A DNA stretch of 64,000 nucleotides from GWB2-37-7 sp942492835 (GCA_942492835.1 OW818645.1:2542001-2606000); one strand, 5' to 3'. Positions 1-9,542 are shown, counted from the first letter of the stretch. Numbers and translations: made by a program. Notes: a model not told the origin generated them from the sequence alone.

Positions 1-822
1 GGTAGCAGGTAGGTGTGCATTCCTAAGCAGTATTCTTGCTAATGCAACAGCCTTCAAGGTATTTACTAGTGTGCCGCTGCTTTCCTTAGCTAAGCTAGTA
101 TCATCATTGGGTATAAAAGGTCCGATACCTGCCATATCAACATCCAGCTTTTTTAGTAGTAGTAAGTTATCTGCTAGTATCTCCATCGTTTCTCCAGGTA
201 ATCCTACCATGAAGCCACTTCCTAATTGATATCCTAAAGTTCTGAGATCTTGCAGACACTCAAGCCTTTTATGAAAATTGGAGTCGGGATGTAATGCTTT
301 GTACAATTCCTCGTTGGAGGTTTCAAATCTTAACAAATATCTGTCTGCTCCAGCTTCCTTCATAATTTTATATTCATCATAAGAAAACTCTCCTACTGAC
401 AAGGTGATTGCCAAATCAGTCTTAGCCTTTATAGCGATCACAAGATCTGCAAGCTTCTCGGCTGTAAAATATGGGTCTTCACCAGATTGCATTACCACAG
501 ATCTGTATCCAAGCTTTTCGGCCATAATAGCTGTATCCACAATTTGATCCTTTTCTAGCCTATATCTTTCTATGTTTTTGTTTTTGCCTCTGATTCCACA
601 GTATTCACAATTTTTTTTGCAATAATTTGAAAACTCGATAAGTCCTCTAAGATGGACTTCATTTCCGACCTCTTTCTTCCTAATTGTGTCTGCAGTTTGA
701 AATATTATATCTGAGCTTTCTTCGGGGCAGTTAAGCAGTATAAGAATCTCATCTTTGCTTAAATCTCCTGTCCTAAGAGCCTTATCGCAAACATCGCAGA
801 CCTTTTGCATATAGTTTTGCAT
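1..822 (-). CDS. hydE: [FeFe]-hydrogenase maturase HydE (3' end outside the window)
   Basis: Radical SAM enzyme that takes part in building the azadithiolate-bridged diiron subcluster of the [FeFe]-hydrogenase H-cluster, together with HydF and HydG. The in-window 274 codons start at an ATG preceded by AAAGGAGA. The radical SAM motif CKKNCEYCG (CxxxCxxC) follows the family phrase LRGLIEFSNY; further family-like stretches are QSGEDPYF, LRFETSNEELY and GFMVGLPGET. The C-terminal part lies beyond position 1. It is divergently oriented to hydA, the enzyme it would mature. BioB and PylB are related folds, but the hydA neighbour and the RGxxEFSNYC signature favour HydE. Confidence 0.92.
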   Translation of the reverse strand, partial: MQNYMQKVCDVCDKALRTGDLSKDEILILLNCPEESSDIIFQTADTIRKKEVGNEVHLRGLIEFSNYCKKNCEYCGIRGKNKNIERYRLEKDQIVDTAIMAEKLGYRSVVMQSGEDPYFTAEKLADLVIAIKAKTDLAITLSVGEFSYDEYKIMKEAGADRYLLRFETSNEELYKALHPDSNFHKRLECLQDLRTLGYQLGSGFMVGLPGETMEILADNLLLLKKLDVDMAGIGPFIPNDDTSLAKESSGTLVNTLKAVALARILLRNAHLPAT

Positions 823-1019
823 TGTAAATCTCCTTTTAATTATATGAAGTTATTAATTATTTTGAACAATACAAGCTTATTATAATACTTGAAATGATAT
901 TTTGAAATAAGTTTTAGAGCTGCAAATGAACATTATAGATGGAAATAATTATATAAAAAGTATAAAATATCTAGAACGTTACGCAAAACGAAAAATGATA
1001 CTATTATTATGTTATTTTA

Positions 1020-1048
1020 TTGACAATCTTTAGTGGTTTGGGTATTAT
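1020..1048 (+). promoter_or_regulatory. sigma-A promoter of hydA
   Basis: TTGACA at 1020-1025 and TATTAT at 1043-1048 are separated by 17 nt. The start of transcription would be near 1055, well upstream of the hydA ATG at 1329. Confidence 0.65.
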
Positions 1049-1198
1049 GTATTTATGGGTTTATAATTTATATTGCTATAATATGAGATTATTTTATAGC
1101 AATTTATGTCGCAAAATAGTAGAGATACAAGAAAAGTTAAACATTTAAGCACCAAGTGATGTAAAGACATAGAAAAAGTAATTACTAAAGCGATGATT

Positions 1199-1237
1199 TA
1201 TATATCGCACTAAACAATTTACATTTACAAAACAGTG
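1199..1237 (+). repeat. Upstream element shared with the 11.4-kb activase gene, copy 1
   Basis: A 39-bp stretch beginning TATATATCGCACTA matches 11401-11439 at 34 of 39 positions, in the same orientation to the downstream gene. It lies 92-130 bp before the hydA start. Function unknown: it could be a regulator site or a leader RNA element. Confidence 0.5.
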
Positions 1238-1328
1238 ATATATTTCGCTGTTTATAGAATGCATAAATCTAATTAATTTGTACATTCTACATAGCTTGAG
1301 GAATTTTATTAATAGGGGGAACTATACA

Positions 1329-3065
1329 ATGGAAATGGTTAATATCACAATTGATAGTATTAAAACTCAAGTTCCAAAAGGGACAACCGTTTTGGAGGCT
1401 GCAAAAGCTCTAAACATCCACATTCCTACATTATGCTTTCTTAAAGATATAAACGAAGTTGGAGCATGTAGAATGTGCGTAGTTGAAGTACAAGGTGCTA
1501 GATCTTTACAAGCATCTTGCGTTCTACCAGCTGCAGAGGGAATGGTGATTAAAACAGCATCACCAAAGGCAAGAGAAGCAAGAAAGGGAATATTGGAGCT
1601 GTTACTTGCTAGACATGAAAGAGAGTGCTTGACTTGCACAAGAAATCTAAACTGTGAACTTCAAAAGCTTGCAGAAGAAATGGGTATTACTGAAGTTCCA
1701 TATGAAGCTCCAAAGGTTCGTTATGCTGTAGATACCGTATCATCAGCTATTGTTAGAGATCAGAACAAGTGCATACTTTGCGGAAGATGTATCAGTGTAT
1801 GTAAGAAGATACAAGGAACAGGAGCTATAGATTTTGCAAATAGAGGGGTAAATACTACTGTTACTACAACTTATAATAAGAGCTTGGGAGATGTGTCGTG
1901 TATAAACTGCGGACAATGTATTAAAATTTGTCCTGTAGGTGCATTACGAGAGAAAGATCAAACACAGCTAGTATGGGATGCTATATCAAATCCAGATCTT
2001 CATGTAGTAGTTCAAACTGCACCTGCAGTTAGAGTTGCTCTAGGTGAAGAGTTCGGAATGCCTGTAGGAACAAACGTAGAAGGCAAGATGATAGCAGCAC
2101 TAAAGAGATTAGGTTTTGACAAAGTATTTGATACAAACTTTAGCGCTGACTTGACAATATTAGAAGAAGGTACTGAGCTACTAGATAGATTGAAGAATGG
2201 TGGTAAGCTTCCATTAATCACATCCTGTTCACCAGGCTGGATTAAGTTCTGTGAACACAATCATCATGATTTCATAGAAAACCTATCAAGCTGTAAGTCA
2301 CCACAACAAATGTTTGGAGCAGTAGCAAAGTCCTATTATGCTGAAAAAGCTGGCATAGATCCAAAGAACATGTTTGTAGTATCGATAATGCCATGTACAG
2401 CTAAGAAGTATGAAGCTGATAGAGAAGAAATGAATGTTGACGGTAACAAGGATGTGGATGTAGCATTAACAACAAGAGAGCTTGCAAAGATGATAAAGCA
2501 AGCTAGAATCGACTTCCCAGCTATTGAGAATGCATCATATGACAGCATGCTTGGAGATTCAACAGGTGCTGCTGTAATATTCGGAGCTACAGGTGGAGTT
2601 ATGGAAGCTGCTCTTAGAACAGTTGCTGATATATTGACTGGTGAAGACCTTAAAGATATTGAGTATAAAGCTGTTAGAGGAATGGAAAATATTAAGGAAG
2701 CTACAGTTAAGATAAAGGATTTAGAGGTAAAGGTTGCAGTTGTCCATGGTACAGCTAATGCAAGTGAGCTTCTAGACAAAATCAGAAAAGGTGAAGCTAA
2801 CTACCACTTTGTTGAAGTAATGGGTTGCCCAGGTGGTTGTATTAACGGTGGTGGACAGCCAATTATAATGGATAAAGAAAAGACAGAAGAGGTTAAAAAG
2901 CTTAGAGCTCAAGGACTTTATAGCATAGATGAATCAAGAACACGTAGAAAATCCCATGAAAACCCAGAGATTAAGACTCTTTATGATGAGTACTTAGAGA
3001 AGCCAAACAGCCACAAGGCTCATCATATACTTCATACTCACTACACAAAGAGAGACAGAACTTAA
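1329..3065 (+). CDS. hydA: [FeFe]-hydrogenase catalytic subunit
   Basis: Iron-only hydrogenase, probably cytoplasmic, interconverting H2 with protons and electrons from ferredoxin or NAD(P)H partners. From the ATG at 1329 (GGGGGA eight bases upstream) it has 578 aa. Order of domains: N-terminal plant-type [2Fe-2S] domain (GACRMC near residue 45), a His-ligated cluster region (HERECLTC), two [4Fe-4S] ferredoxin motifs (CILCGRCISVC, CINCGQCIKIC), then the H-cluster domain. H-cluster motifs are TSCSPGW (298-304), MPCTAKKYE (354-362) and MGCPGGCINGGGQP (498-511), followed by the small-subunit-like C-terminus. The first motif has Ser301 where prototypes have a second Cys. No NuoE/NuoF-like partner genes are adjacent, so monomeric versus multimeric function is open. 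An in-frame TTG at 1278 lacks a ribosome site. Confidence 0.95.
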   Translation: MEMVNITIDSIKTQVPKGTTVLEAAKALNIHIPTLCFLKDINEVGACRMCVVEVQGARSLQASCVLPAAEGMVIKTASPKAREARKGILELLLARHERECLTCTRNLNCELQKLAEEMGITEVPYEAPKVRYAVDTVSSAIVRDQNKCILCGRCISVCKKIQGTGAIDFANRGVNTTVTTTYNKSLGDVSCINCGQCIKICPVGALREKDQTQLVWDAISNPDLHVVVQTAPAVRVALGEEFGMPVGTNVEGKMIAALKRLGFDKVFDTNFSADLTILEEGTELLDRLKNGGKLPLITSCSPGWIKFCEHNHHDFIENLSSCKSPQQMFGAVAKSYYAEKAGIDPKNMFVVSIMPCTAKKYEADREEMNVDGNKDVDVALTTRELAKMIKQARIDFPAIENASYDSMLGDSTGAAVIFGATGGVMEAALRTVADILTGEDLKDIEYKAVRGMENIKEATVKIKDLEVKVAVVHGTANASELLDKIRKGEANYHFVEVMGCPGGCINGGGQPIIMDKEKTEEVKKLRAQGLYSIDESRTRRKSHENPEIKTLYDEYLEKPNSHKAHHILHTHYTKRDRT

Positions 3066-3082
3066 TATAAAGTTTATATGAG

Positions 3083-3113
3083 ATAACATGCTAGAAATAG
3101 CATGTTATTTTTA
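3083..3113 (+). terminator. Terminator of hydA
   Basis: Perfect 11-bp stem (3083-3093 with 3098-3108) closed by a GAAA tetraloop and followed by a run of T. Confidence 0.85.
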
Positions 3114-3282
3114 TAGCTAATTTCTATAAAATGGTTATAGTAAAAAGGACAAATTAATATACACCACATAAATGAAATATTTTAGGTAAATTATGAATTG
3201 TGAATTTTACATATAATCCACGAGAAAAAGTTTTGATTATACGATACAATGCAAATTAATTTTACTTTTTTTCAAAAATCAT

Positions 3283-3330
3283 TTGATTTTAATCGAACGA
3301 TAGTGTACAATTTTATTTGTAAGTTCGTGT
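3283..3330 (+). promoter_or_regulatory. Promoter with paired PurR boxes
   Basis: TTGATT (3283-3288) and TACAAT (3306-3311) with a 17-nt spacer. Two inverted half sites overlap it: CGAAC at 3294-3298 and GTTCG at 3323-3327, 24 nt apart. That is the geometry of Bacillus-type PurR boxes (AT-rich boxes with a central CGAA, separated by 16-17 nt). The purine permease downstream supports the assignment; PurR control is inference. Confidence 0.6.
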
Positions 3331-3375
3331 TTTTTGTTATATTTTATTTAAAAAGTGTAAAGGAAGGTGTCTAGA

Positions 3376-4770
3376 GTGGAAAAGTTTTTCAAACTAAAAG
3401 AAAACGGTACTAACGTTAAGACTGAACTTCTAGCTGGTCTAACAACATTTCTTACTATGGCATACATAATTATTGTAAACCCTAATATTCTTTCTCAAAC
3501 AGGAATGGATAGAGGTGCGGTATTTGTTGCTACAATACTTGCAGCAGCAATCGGAACATTCATAATGGGCTTTGTTGCCAACGTTCCATTTGCGCAAGCG
3601 CCTGGTATGGGACTTAATGCATTCTTCACATTCACAGTAGTTTTTGGCTTAGGCTTTTCATGGCAACAAGCTTTAGCTATGGTATTCATTTGCGGTATAA
3701 TAAATATAATTATTACAGTAACAAGCATTAGAAAAATGATAATAAAAGCTATACCTGCTTCACTACAGTATGCTATTAGTGGCGGTATAGGATTGTTCAT
3801 AGCTTATATAGGTATCAAGCAAGCACACTTCTTACAGTTTACTGGTGAAGCTGTAAACAAAGTAGCGGCTGTCGGAGAAGGTGGAGTATTCACAGATGTG
3901 ATACCTGCTATCGTTAATTTTAAGGATCCTATTGCTCAGGTTGCTTTAATTGGTCTTATAGTAACATTAGTGCTTATGTTCCGAAAAGTAAAAAGTTCTA
4001 TACTTTTAGGTATAGTGATAACTACAATCGCAGGTATATTCTTCAAGGTTACTACTGTTCCTGCTTTAGCAGATATGAGCTTTGCAATTCCAAGTATTGC
4101 ACCAACATTCTTTAAGCTTGACTTCGTAGGCTTGTTTGCAGACCCATCTAAGATATTTGTTGCGCTAACAACAATATTTGCTTTCTCATTAACAGATACA
4201 TTTGATACTATAGGTACCTTCCTTGGTACAGGTAGAAAAAGCGGTATATTTGATGATAAGGATACAGAATCCTTTGAAAAAGGTTCAGGAATGTCATCAA
4301 AACTTGAAAAAGCATTGTTTGCAGATGCAACAGCTACTTCAATCGGTGCTTTGCTTGGTACAAGTAACACTACAACTTATGTTGAAAGTGCTTCAGGTAT
4401 CAGCCAAGGCGGAAAAACAGGTCTTACTTCAGCAACAGTAGGAGTTTTATTCCTAGCTTGTCTGTTCTTAGCTCCAATAGCTGGTATGGTTCCAGGAGCA
4501 GCTACTGCACCTGCACTTATAATTGTCGGTATATTGATGGCAGAATCACTTGGCAAGATAGAGTGGCAAGAGTTTGAAATTGCAGCAGCTTCCTTTGCTA
4601 CAATTGCTTTCATGCCTTTTGCATATAGTATAACAACTGGAGTAGCTGCAGGCTTCATATTCTATTGCATAGCTAAGTTAGTAAAAGGTAAGGGTAAGGA
4701 TATACACCCAATACTTTATATAGTAACTGGTTTGTTTATATTAAGTTATTTAATTAATGCATTAATGTAA
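3376..4770 (+). CDS. NCS2 family adenine/guanine/hypoxanthine permease
   Basis: Polytopic membrane transporter of the AzgA/PbuG branch, importing purine bases by proton symport. It opens with the family N-terminus FKLKENGTNVKTE and LTTFLTMAYIIIVNP. Other family stretches are NVPFAQAPGMGLNAFF, SLTDTFDTIGTFLG and LGTSNTTTYVESASGI. Length (464 aa) is near the usual size. The GTG at 3376 is chosen because AAGGAAGG ends eight bases before it; the in-frame GTG at 3367 overlaps that site. It is a single-gene unit between its own PurR-like promoter and a bidirectional terminator. Confidence 0.92.
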   Translation: MEKFFKLKENGTNVKTELLAGLTTFLTMAYIIIVNPNILSQTGMDRGAVFVATILAAAIGTFIMGFVANVPFAQAPGMGLNAFFTFTVVFGLGFSWQQALAMVFICGIINIIITVTSIRKMIIKAIPASLQYAISGGIGLFIAYIGIKQAHFLQFTGEAVNKVAAVGEGGVFTDVIPAIVNFKDPIAQVALIGLIVTLVLMFRKVKSSILLGIVITTIAGIFFKVTTVPALADMSFAIPSIAPTFFKLDFVGLFADPSKIFVALTTIFAFSLTDTFDTIGTFLGTGRKSGIFDDKDTESFEKGSGMSSKLEKALFADATATSIGALLGTSNTTTYVESASGISQGGKTGLTSATVGVLFLACLFLAPIAGMVPGAATAPALIIVGILMAESLGKIEWQEFEIAAASFATIAFMPFAYSITTGVAAGFIFYCIAKLVKGKGKDIHPILYIVTGLFILSYLINALM

Positions 4771-4784
4771 GTTATATATTGCTG

Positions 4785-4830
4785 AATATAACAAAAGCCA
4801 AAGGCTAATGCCTTTGGCTTTTGTTATATT
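4785..4830. terminator. Bidirectional terminator
   Basis: Perfect 21-bp stem (4785-4805 with 4810-4830) with a TAAT loop, T/A-rich on both flanks, between the converging permease and nitronate monooxygenase genes. Confidence 0.85.
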
Positions 4831-4832
4831 TT

Positions 4833-5780
4833 TTATGCTTCTTGAACTTCTGCTAATAGATTTTTAAATATCGTATTTACAGGAAGTATATCTTTTATTT
4901 TATATACATATTCCCCTGAGAAAACCAAAGCTCTGTTGAAATCACCTGTTCTACATGCGTTGACCAGAGCATCCATGATGCAGAAACTTTGAGTACAGTG
5001 CTTTAAACAGCCTATGCACTCACCTATTCTGGTGTGTTTATCAGCTTCTATTAGATTAAAGAAATAATTTCTGATGCCCTGTCCAGGTAATCCTACAGGA
5101 CTCTTAACAAAAACCACATCCTCCTTAGTTGCCTTTACATAAAGCTGCTTCATTTCATCAGAGGCATTTGATTCCTCACTTGCAGCAAAGCGAGTACCCA
5201 TTTGTACACCACTTGCTCCTAATCTAATGACTTCAGCAATATCCCTTCCGTCAATAACACCACCAGCACCTATAACTGGGATATTTACTGATTTTACTAC
5301 TTCAGGCAATACATCTCTCATAGATCTATCTGTTCCTAGGTGCCCACCAGCTTCCTTACCCTCTACGATAATAGCTGCTGCTCCTAACTTCTCTGCCATG
5401 ATTGCAAGTTTGGCAGAGGAAACAATAGGTACTATAGGTGTTCCCGACTCCTTACCCCAGACAAACATATCTCTAGAGAAGCCTGCCCCGGATACAACCA
5501 AGTCTATTCTTTCCCTTATAGATGCTTTGACCAAATCAGCAAACTCTTTGACAGCAAACATAATATTTACACCTATTACTCCGTTAGTTAACGCTCTTGC
5601 CTTACGTATTTCTGCAATTAACTCATCAACCTTCATGCCTGTTCCAGCAATTATGCCGATACCGCCTTCATTAGCTACTGCTGCTGCTAATGGAGCAGTA
5701 GATATTTTTACAGCCATACCTCCTTGTATTATAGGTATTGGTACCACTAGATTTCCTATTCTTAGTTCTTGTAGCTTCAT
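4833..5780 (-). CDS. Nitronate monooxygenase-like flavoprotein (FabK/NPD family)
   Basis: FMN-dependent TIM-barrel protein of the family covering nitronate monooxygenase and the enoyl-ACP reductase FabK. Visible family motifs: IPIIQGGMAV near the start, EGKEAGGHLG (flavin/phosphate region), IPVIGAGGVIDG and LGASGVQMGTRF. Length is 315 aa. The C-terminal part has a cysteine-rich stretch (CIGCLKHCTQSFC) that I associate with clostridial members of unknown specificity. No fatty-acid synthesis genes are nearby, so a FabK role is not supported by context. The exact substrate is not determined. Confidence 0.8.
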   Translation of the reverse strand: MKLQELRIGNLVVPIPIIQGGMAVKISTAPLAAAVANEGGIGIIAGTGMKVDELIAEIRKARALTNGVIGVNIMFAVKEFADLVKASIRERIDLVVSGAGFSRDMFVWGKESGTPIVPIVSSAKLAIMAEKLGAAAIIVEGKEAGGHLGTDRSMRDVLPEVVKSVNIPVIGAGGVIDGRDIAEVIRLGASGVQMGTRFAASEESNASDEMKQLYVKATKEDVVFVKSPVGLPGQGIRNYFFNLIEADKHTRIGECIGCLKHCTQSFCIMDALVNACRTGDFNRALVFSGEYVYKIKDILPVNTIFKNLLAEVQEA

Positions 5781-6040
5781 TTATATTCTCCTTAAAATTA
5801 GTATCAGGTACTATGTGTAAGTATTATTATATCATTTCGATTGTTTATAGACAATAGATATCTAGCAATTCCACACATAATCTCATAAAATTCTTATATA
5901 TTTTATGCAGTGATGAATAAAGCATACTAAATATATTTGTGCATTGTATATACTTTTAATATATCTGTATTTATGTTACTATATAGGTAGATGTTATATT
6001 TATATGATTAGATAATCGTGAAATGTGGAGTGAGTTTATT

Positions 6041-7822
6041 TTGGAAAGTAAAAATAAAAAAGAAAACACAAGTATAATAGTAGATTTTCTAAAAATGTAT
6101 TGGCTGAAATATGTATTAGGTTTAATGTTCTTGGTTTTAAGTGCCTATGTTCAGTCATTTAATCCGAAGCTGCTCGGTATAATAATTGATTTACTTGATT
6201 CGCCGACCATAGATAGACAGTTTATAATATATAATTTGGGACTGCTTGTTATGGTTGCATTTTTGTCATTTGTAACTCGTTATATATGGAGATATTTTAT
6301 AATAGGAAATGCAAGAAATATGGAATGCTATTTGAGACAAAGGCTGTTTAAGCATTTTCAAAGCTTACCAGTAAAATTCTATAACAACAGGAAAACAGGG
6401 GATTTAATGGCTTATGCAATAAATGACGTTTCAGCAGTCAGAATGTCTTTTGGACCTGCTCTTGCTATGACAATAAATGGAATATGCTTAAGTGCTATAT
6501 CTATAATTTCTATGATCAGATCTGTAAACCTCTCTCTAACACTGATGTCCTTGCTGCCTATACCTATAATAGTTATAGCTATGTTCAAAATAGGTAGTCT
6601 AGTGCAGCTGCGTTTTAGAGCGGTACAGGAAAGCTTTGCTGCTATTTCAGACAGAGTACAGGAAAATATATCGGGTATAAGGGTAATAAAGTCTTATGTG
6701 CAGGAGCAGCAAGAGGTACAGAAATTTGATGTGCTAAATGAGAGAATAAGAAAGTCAAATATCAAAATGGTGAGGGTATCATCATTTCTTTCACCAATGA
6801 TTGAAGTATGCTTCGGTATTAGCTTTATGATAAATTTAATATATGGAAGCAGTTTGGTACGCAGTGGAGTTATATCCTTAGGTGACTTTGTAGCTTTTAA
6901 TGGATATTTAGCTATGGTTATGACACCGATTATATCCGTAGGAAGAGTTATAAATTTGACTCAAAAAGGTATAGCTTCATATAAAAGACTAAAAGAAATT
7001 TTTATGAAAAAAACAGATATTACAGATGAAAAAGCAGATAAATCTTTGCAGTCCATAAATGGAGACATTGAGATAAAAGCTTTGAGCTTCAAATACCCCA
7101 ACTGTGAGGAATATGCTTTGCACGATATTAATATAAAGCTTACTCAAGGAAAGACTCTAGGCATCATAGGCAATACTGGTTGTGGTAAGACCACCTTGGT
7201 AAACCTTCTATTGAGACTTTATAAGCTTGAAGAAGGCAGTATACAAATTGCTGGGAGAGATATTGAAGAATATCCTTTGGAAGTTCTTCGTAAATACATT
7301 GGTTATGTTCCTCAGGACAATTTTCTTTTTTCGGCAAACATAAAAGAAAACATCAGTTTTTTTGAGGATATCTATACTGATGAAGAAATCGAAAATGCAA
7401 CTAAATTAAGCTGTGTATATGATAACATAAAGGCATTTCCAAAAGATTTTGATACTGTAATCGGAGATCGTGGTGTAAACCTATCAGGGGGACAAAAACA
7501 AAGGATATCCATAGCTAGAGCAATAATCAAGGAGCCTCGATTACTTATTCTAGATGATGCTTTATCCGCTGTTGATACCAAAACTGAGGAAGAAATAATA
7601 AATAATTTTATAGATATATTGAAGGATAAAATGGGAATTATCATAGCACATCGTATATCAGCAGTTAAGCACGCAGATGAAATAGTGGTTATGGAACATG
7701 GGCAGATAATTGAAAGAGGAAAGCATGAGGAACTGCTTGCTAAAAGGGGTTCTTATTATAAAATTTATCATGAGCAGTTTGAAGAGGAAATGAGAAGGAG
7801 GATGGAAGATGAAGCGAAATAG
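6041..7822 (+). CDS. ABC exporter half-transporter, subunit 1 (degenerate-site Walker B)
   Basis: Half-transporter: an N-terminal six-helix ABC-type-1 membrane domain (about residues 15-310) followed by a nucleotide-binding domain. Walker A is GNTGCGKTT, the signature is LSGGQKQR, Walker B is LLILDDALSAVD and the H-loop is IIAHRIS. The catalytic Glu after Walker B is Asp, as expected of the non-catalytic site in heterodimeric exporters such as BmrCD, LmrCD and TM287/288. The TTG at 6041 is favoured (GGAG ten bases upstream); the ATG at 6023 would add six residues but has no ribosome site. It overlaps the next gene by 14 nt. Substrate unknown: multidrug or lipid export are typical of the family. 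Confidence 0.9.
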   Translation: MESKNKKENTSIIVDFLKMYWLKYVLGLMFLVLSAYVQSFNPKLLGIIIDLLDSPTIDRQFIIYNLGLLVMVAFLSFVTRYIWRYFIIGNARNMECYLRQRLFKHFQSLPVKFYNNRKTGDLMAYAINDVSAVRMSFGPALAMTINGICLSAISIISMIRSVNLSLTLMSLLPIPIIVIAMFKIGSLVQLRFRAVQESFAAISDRVQENISGIRVIKSYVQEQQEVQKFDVLNERIRKSNIKMVRVSSFLSPMIEVCFGISFMINLIYGSSLVRSGVISLGDFVAFNGYLAMVMTPIISVGRVINLTQKGIASYKRLKEIFMKKTDITDEKADKSLQSINGDIEIKALSFKYPNCEEYALHDINIKLTQGKTLGIIGNTGCGKTTLVNLLLRLYKLEEGSIQIAGRDIEEYPLEVLRKYIGYVPQDNFLFSANIKENISFFEDIYTDEEIENATKLSCVYDNIKAFPKDFDTVIGDRGVNLSGGQKQRISIARAIIKEPRLLILDDALSAVDTKTEEEIINNFIDILKDKMGIIIAHRISAVKHADEIVVMEHGQIIERGKHEELLAKRGSYYKIYHEQFEEEMRRRMEDEAK

Positions 7823-9542
7823 CATTATACGACTTCTAAAATTTATAGTTCCATACCTTCATATAATTATAGTGGCGGCAATTTGTGTACTGCTGGTAAA
7901 TGTAGCGCAGCTTGTAAAACCATATATTTTGAAAGTAGTTATAGATGACTTCTTGATTAACGGTAAGCCAGAGTCAGGATTGTATTCTATTAAATTTATG
8001 GGCATATTTTATATGCTGGCTATAACTGTGGGAGCGGTCTTAACGTTTGCTCAAGTAAATCTCATGAATTATGCTGGTCAGCAGATTATTAGCAAGCTTC
8101 GTAAACAGGTATTTACGCATATACAATATTTACCTTTGTCTTTCTTAGATAAATTCTCTCCAGGACGGCTGATAACTAGGGCTACCAATGACGTCGAAGC
8201 TTTAAACGAGGTTTTTACGGATATATTAATAAATCTGTTTAGAGATTTTTTCCTGATAGTAGGTATTATATTTGTAATGTTTCGTATGAATGTTGCTTTG
8301 GCAGCCATAAGCTTTGTAGCGGTTCCTTTGATTTTCTTCATCACTAATTTCTTTAAGAACAAAATAAAGGAAAACTTCAAGACTATGAAAAGCTTGATAG
8401 GGCGTATCAATGGTTTTTTTGCAGAAAATATATCGGGTATGAAGCTGGTGCAGATTTTTAATAGTGAGCTTGAAAAGCAAAAGGAATTTAAGGAGCTAAA
8501 CGATAAATATTTTAAGTCCACAATGTTTCAAGTACAGATGAACAGCCTACTGCGACCTATTATTGAAATATTGCAAACCTTGACAGTAGCAATATTGGTC
8601 TGGTACAGCATGGGAAAAATCATAGGAGGAACCCTTGAATTGGGTGTGCTTTACGCATTTACTACGTATATAAAGCAGTTTTTTGAGCCAATCAATGACT
8701 TGGCAGAGAACTATAATACGATTCAATCTGCAATAGTATCCAATGACCGTATATTTGAGCTGCTAGATCAACATGAAATTCTGGAGGATTTGGATATTGG
8801 TGTAGAAGCAAAAAGACTAAAGGGTGAGATTGAGTTTAAAAATGTTTGGTTTGCCTATAATGAGGATGAATGGATATTAAAGGATGTAAGCTTTGTGGTA
8901 GCATCAGGTGAGACAGCAGCCTTTGTGGGAGCTACTGGGGCTGGCAAAACTACAATAATAAGTCTTATCTCAAGGTTCTACAAAATCCAGAAGGGACAGA
9001 TATTGATAGATGGTATCAATATAAATGATTATAGACTGGCAGATTTGCGGAGGAATGTATCGGTAGTGCTACAGGATGTATTCCTTTTCTCAGGAGATAT
9101 AAAGAATAATATAACATTAAATGACAAGATAGATGAAGAACAGATTGATGAGGCTTTAGAGCTTTCTTGTGCACAGCAGTTTATTGATGAGCTTCCTGAT
9201 GGAATAAACGAGCCTGTAAGAGAGCGGGGCAGCACCTTCTCAGCGGGGCAAAGACAGCTTCTATCCTTTGCAAGAGCTATAGCTCATAACCCGTCGATAT
9301 TAGTATTGGATGAGGCTACTGCCAACATTGATACAAATACAGAGATTTTGATACAGAAGTCTATAGAGAATATTTCAGCTAATCGCACAACCTTGGTAAT
9401 AGCTCATAGACTATCTACTATAAGAAACGCTGATAAGATAATAATTTTAAGTAAGGGCAGAATAGTTGAAATAGGAAGCCATGATGATTTGATTCAAAAG
9501 GATGGTTATTATAAGGAGCTATACGAAGCTCAATATGCATAA
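7809..9542 (+). CDS. ABC exporter half-transporter, subunit 2 (catalytic Walker B)
   Basis: Partner of the preceding half-transporter (577 aa). A six-helix membrane domain is followed by an ATPase domain with Walker A GATGAGKTT, Walker B LVLDEATANID with the canonical Glu, and H-loop VIAHRLST. The signature is FSAGQRQ rather than LSGGQ. Together the two subunits form one consensus site (this Walker A/B with the partner's LSGGQ) and one degenerate site (partner Asp with this FSAGQ). The ATG at 7809 follows GGAGGATGG within the end of subunit 1, indicating translational coupling. Confidence 0.9.
   Translation: MKRNSIIRLLKFIVPYLHIIIVAAICVLLVNVAQLVKPYILKVVIDDFLINGKPESGLYSIKFMGIFYMLAITVGAVLTFAQVNLMNYAGQQIISKLRKQVFTHIQYLPLSFLDKFSPGRLITRATNDVEALNEVFTDILINLFRDFFLIVGIIFVMFRMNVALAAISFVAVPLIFFITNFFKNKIKENFKTMKSLIGRINGFFAENISGMKLVQIFNSELEKQKEFKELNDKYFKSTMFQVQMNSLLRPIIEILQTLTVAILVWYSMGKIIGGTLELGVLYAFTTYIKQFFEPINDLAENYNTIQSAIVSNDRIFELLDQHEILEDLDIGVEAKRLKGEIEFKNVWFAYNEDEWILKDVSFVVASGETAAFVGATGAGKTTIISLISRFYKIQKGQILIDGININDYRLADLRRNVSVVLQDVFLFSGDIKNNITLNDKIDEEQIDEALELSCAQQFIDELPDGINEPVRERGSTFSAGQRQLLSFARAIAHNPSILVLDEATANIDTNTEILIQKSIENISANRTTLVIAHRLSTIRNADKIIILSKGRIVEIGSHDDLIQKDGYYKELYEAQYA

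Larger units (their letters stand above)
823..1328. other. hydE-hydA intergenic region
   Basis: About 500 bp of AT-rich sequence between the divergent hydE and hydA starts. It holds a good sigma-A promoter facing hydA (1020-1048), which would give hydA an untranslated leader of roughly 275 nt, and a 39-bp element (1199-1237) that recurs upstream of the dehydratase activase gene near 11.4 kb. Several ATATATCGC/GCGAT half-palindromes cluster at 1190-1255. No open frame with a plausible ribosome site is seen. Confidence 0.6.

Noticed and set aside
3114..3282. Purine riboswitch before the purine permease
   Set aside because: The conserved core segments are absent; a PurR-box promoter explains the context better.
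4223..4441. 72-codon open frame within the permease gene
   Set aside because: Out-of-frame shadow of a well-conserved gene, no own ribosome site or recognisable product.
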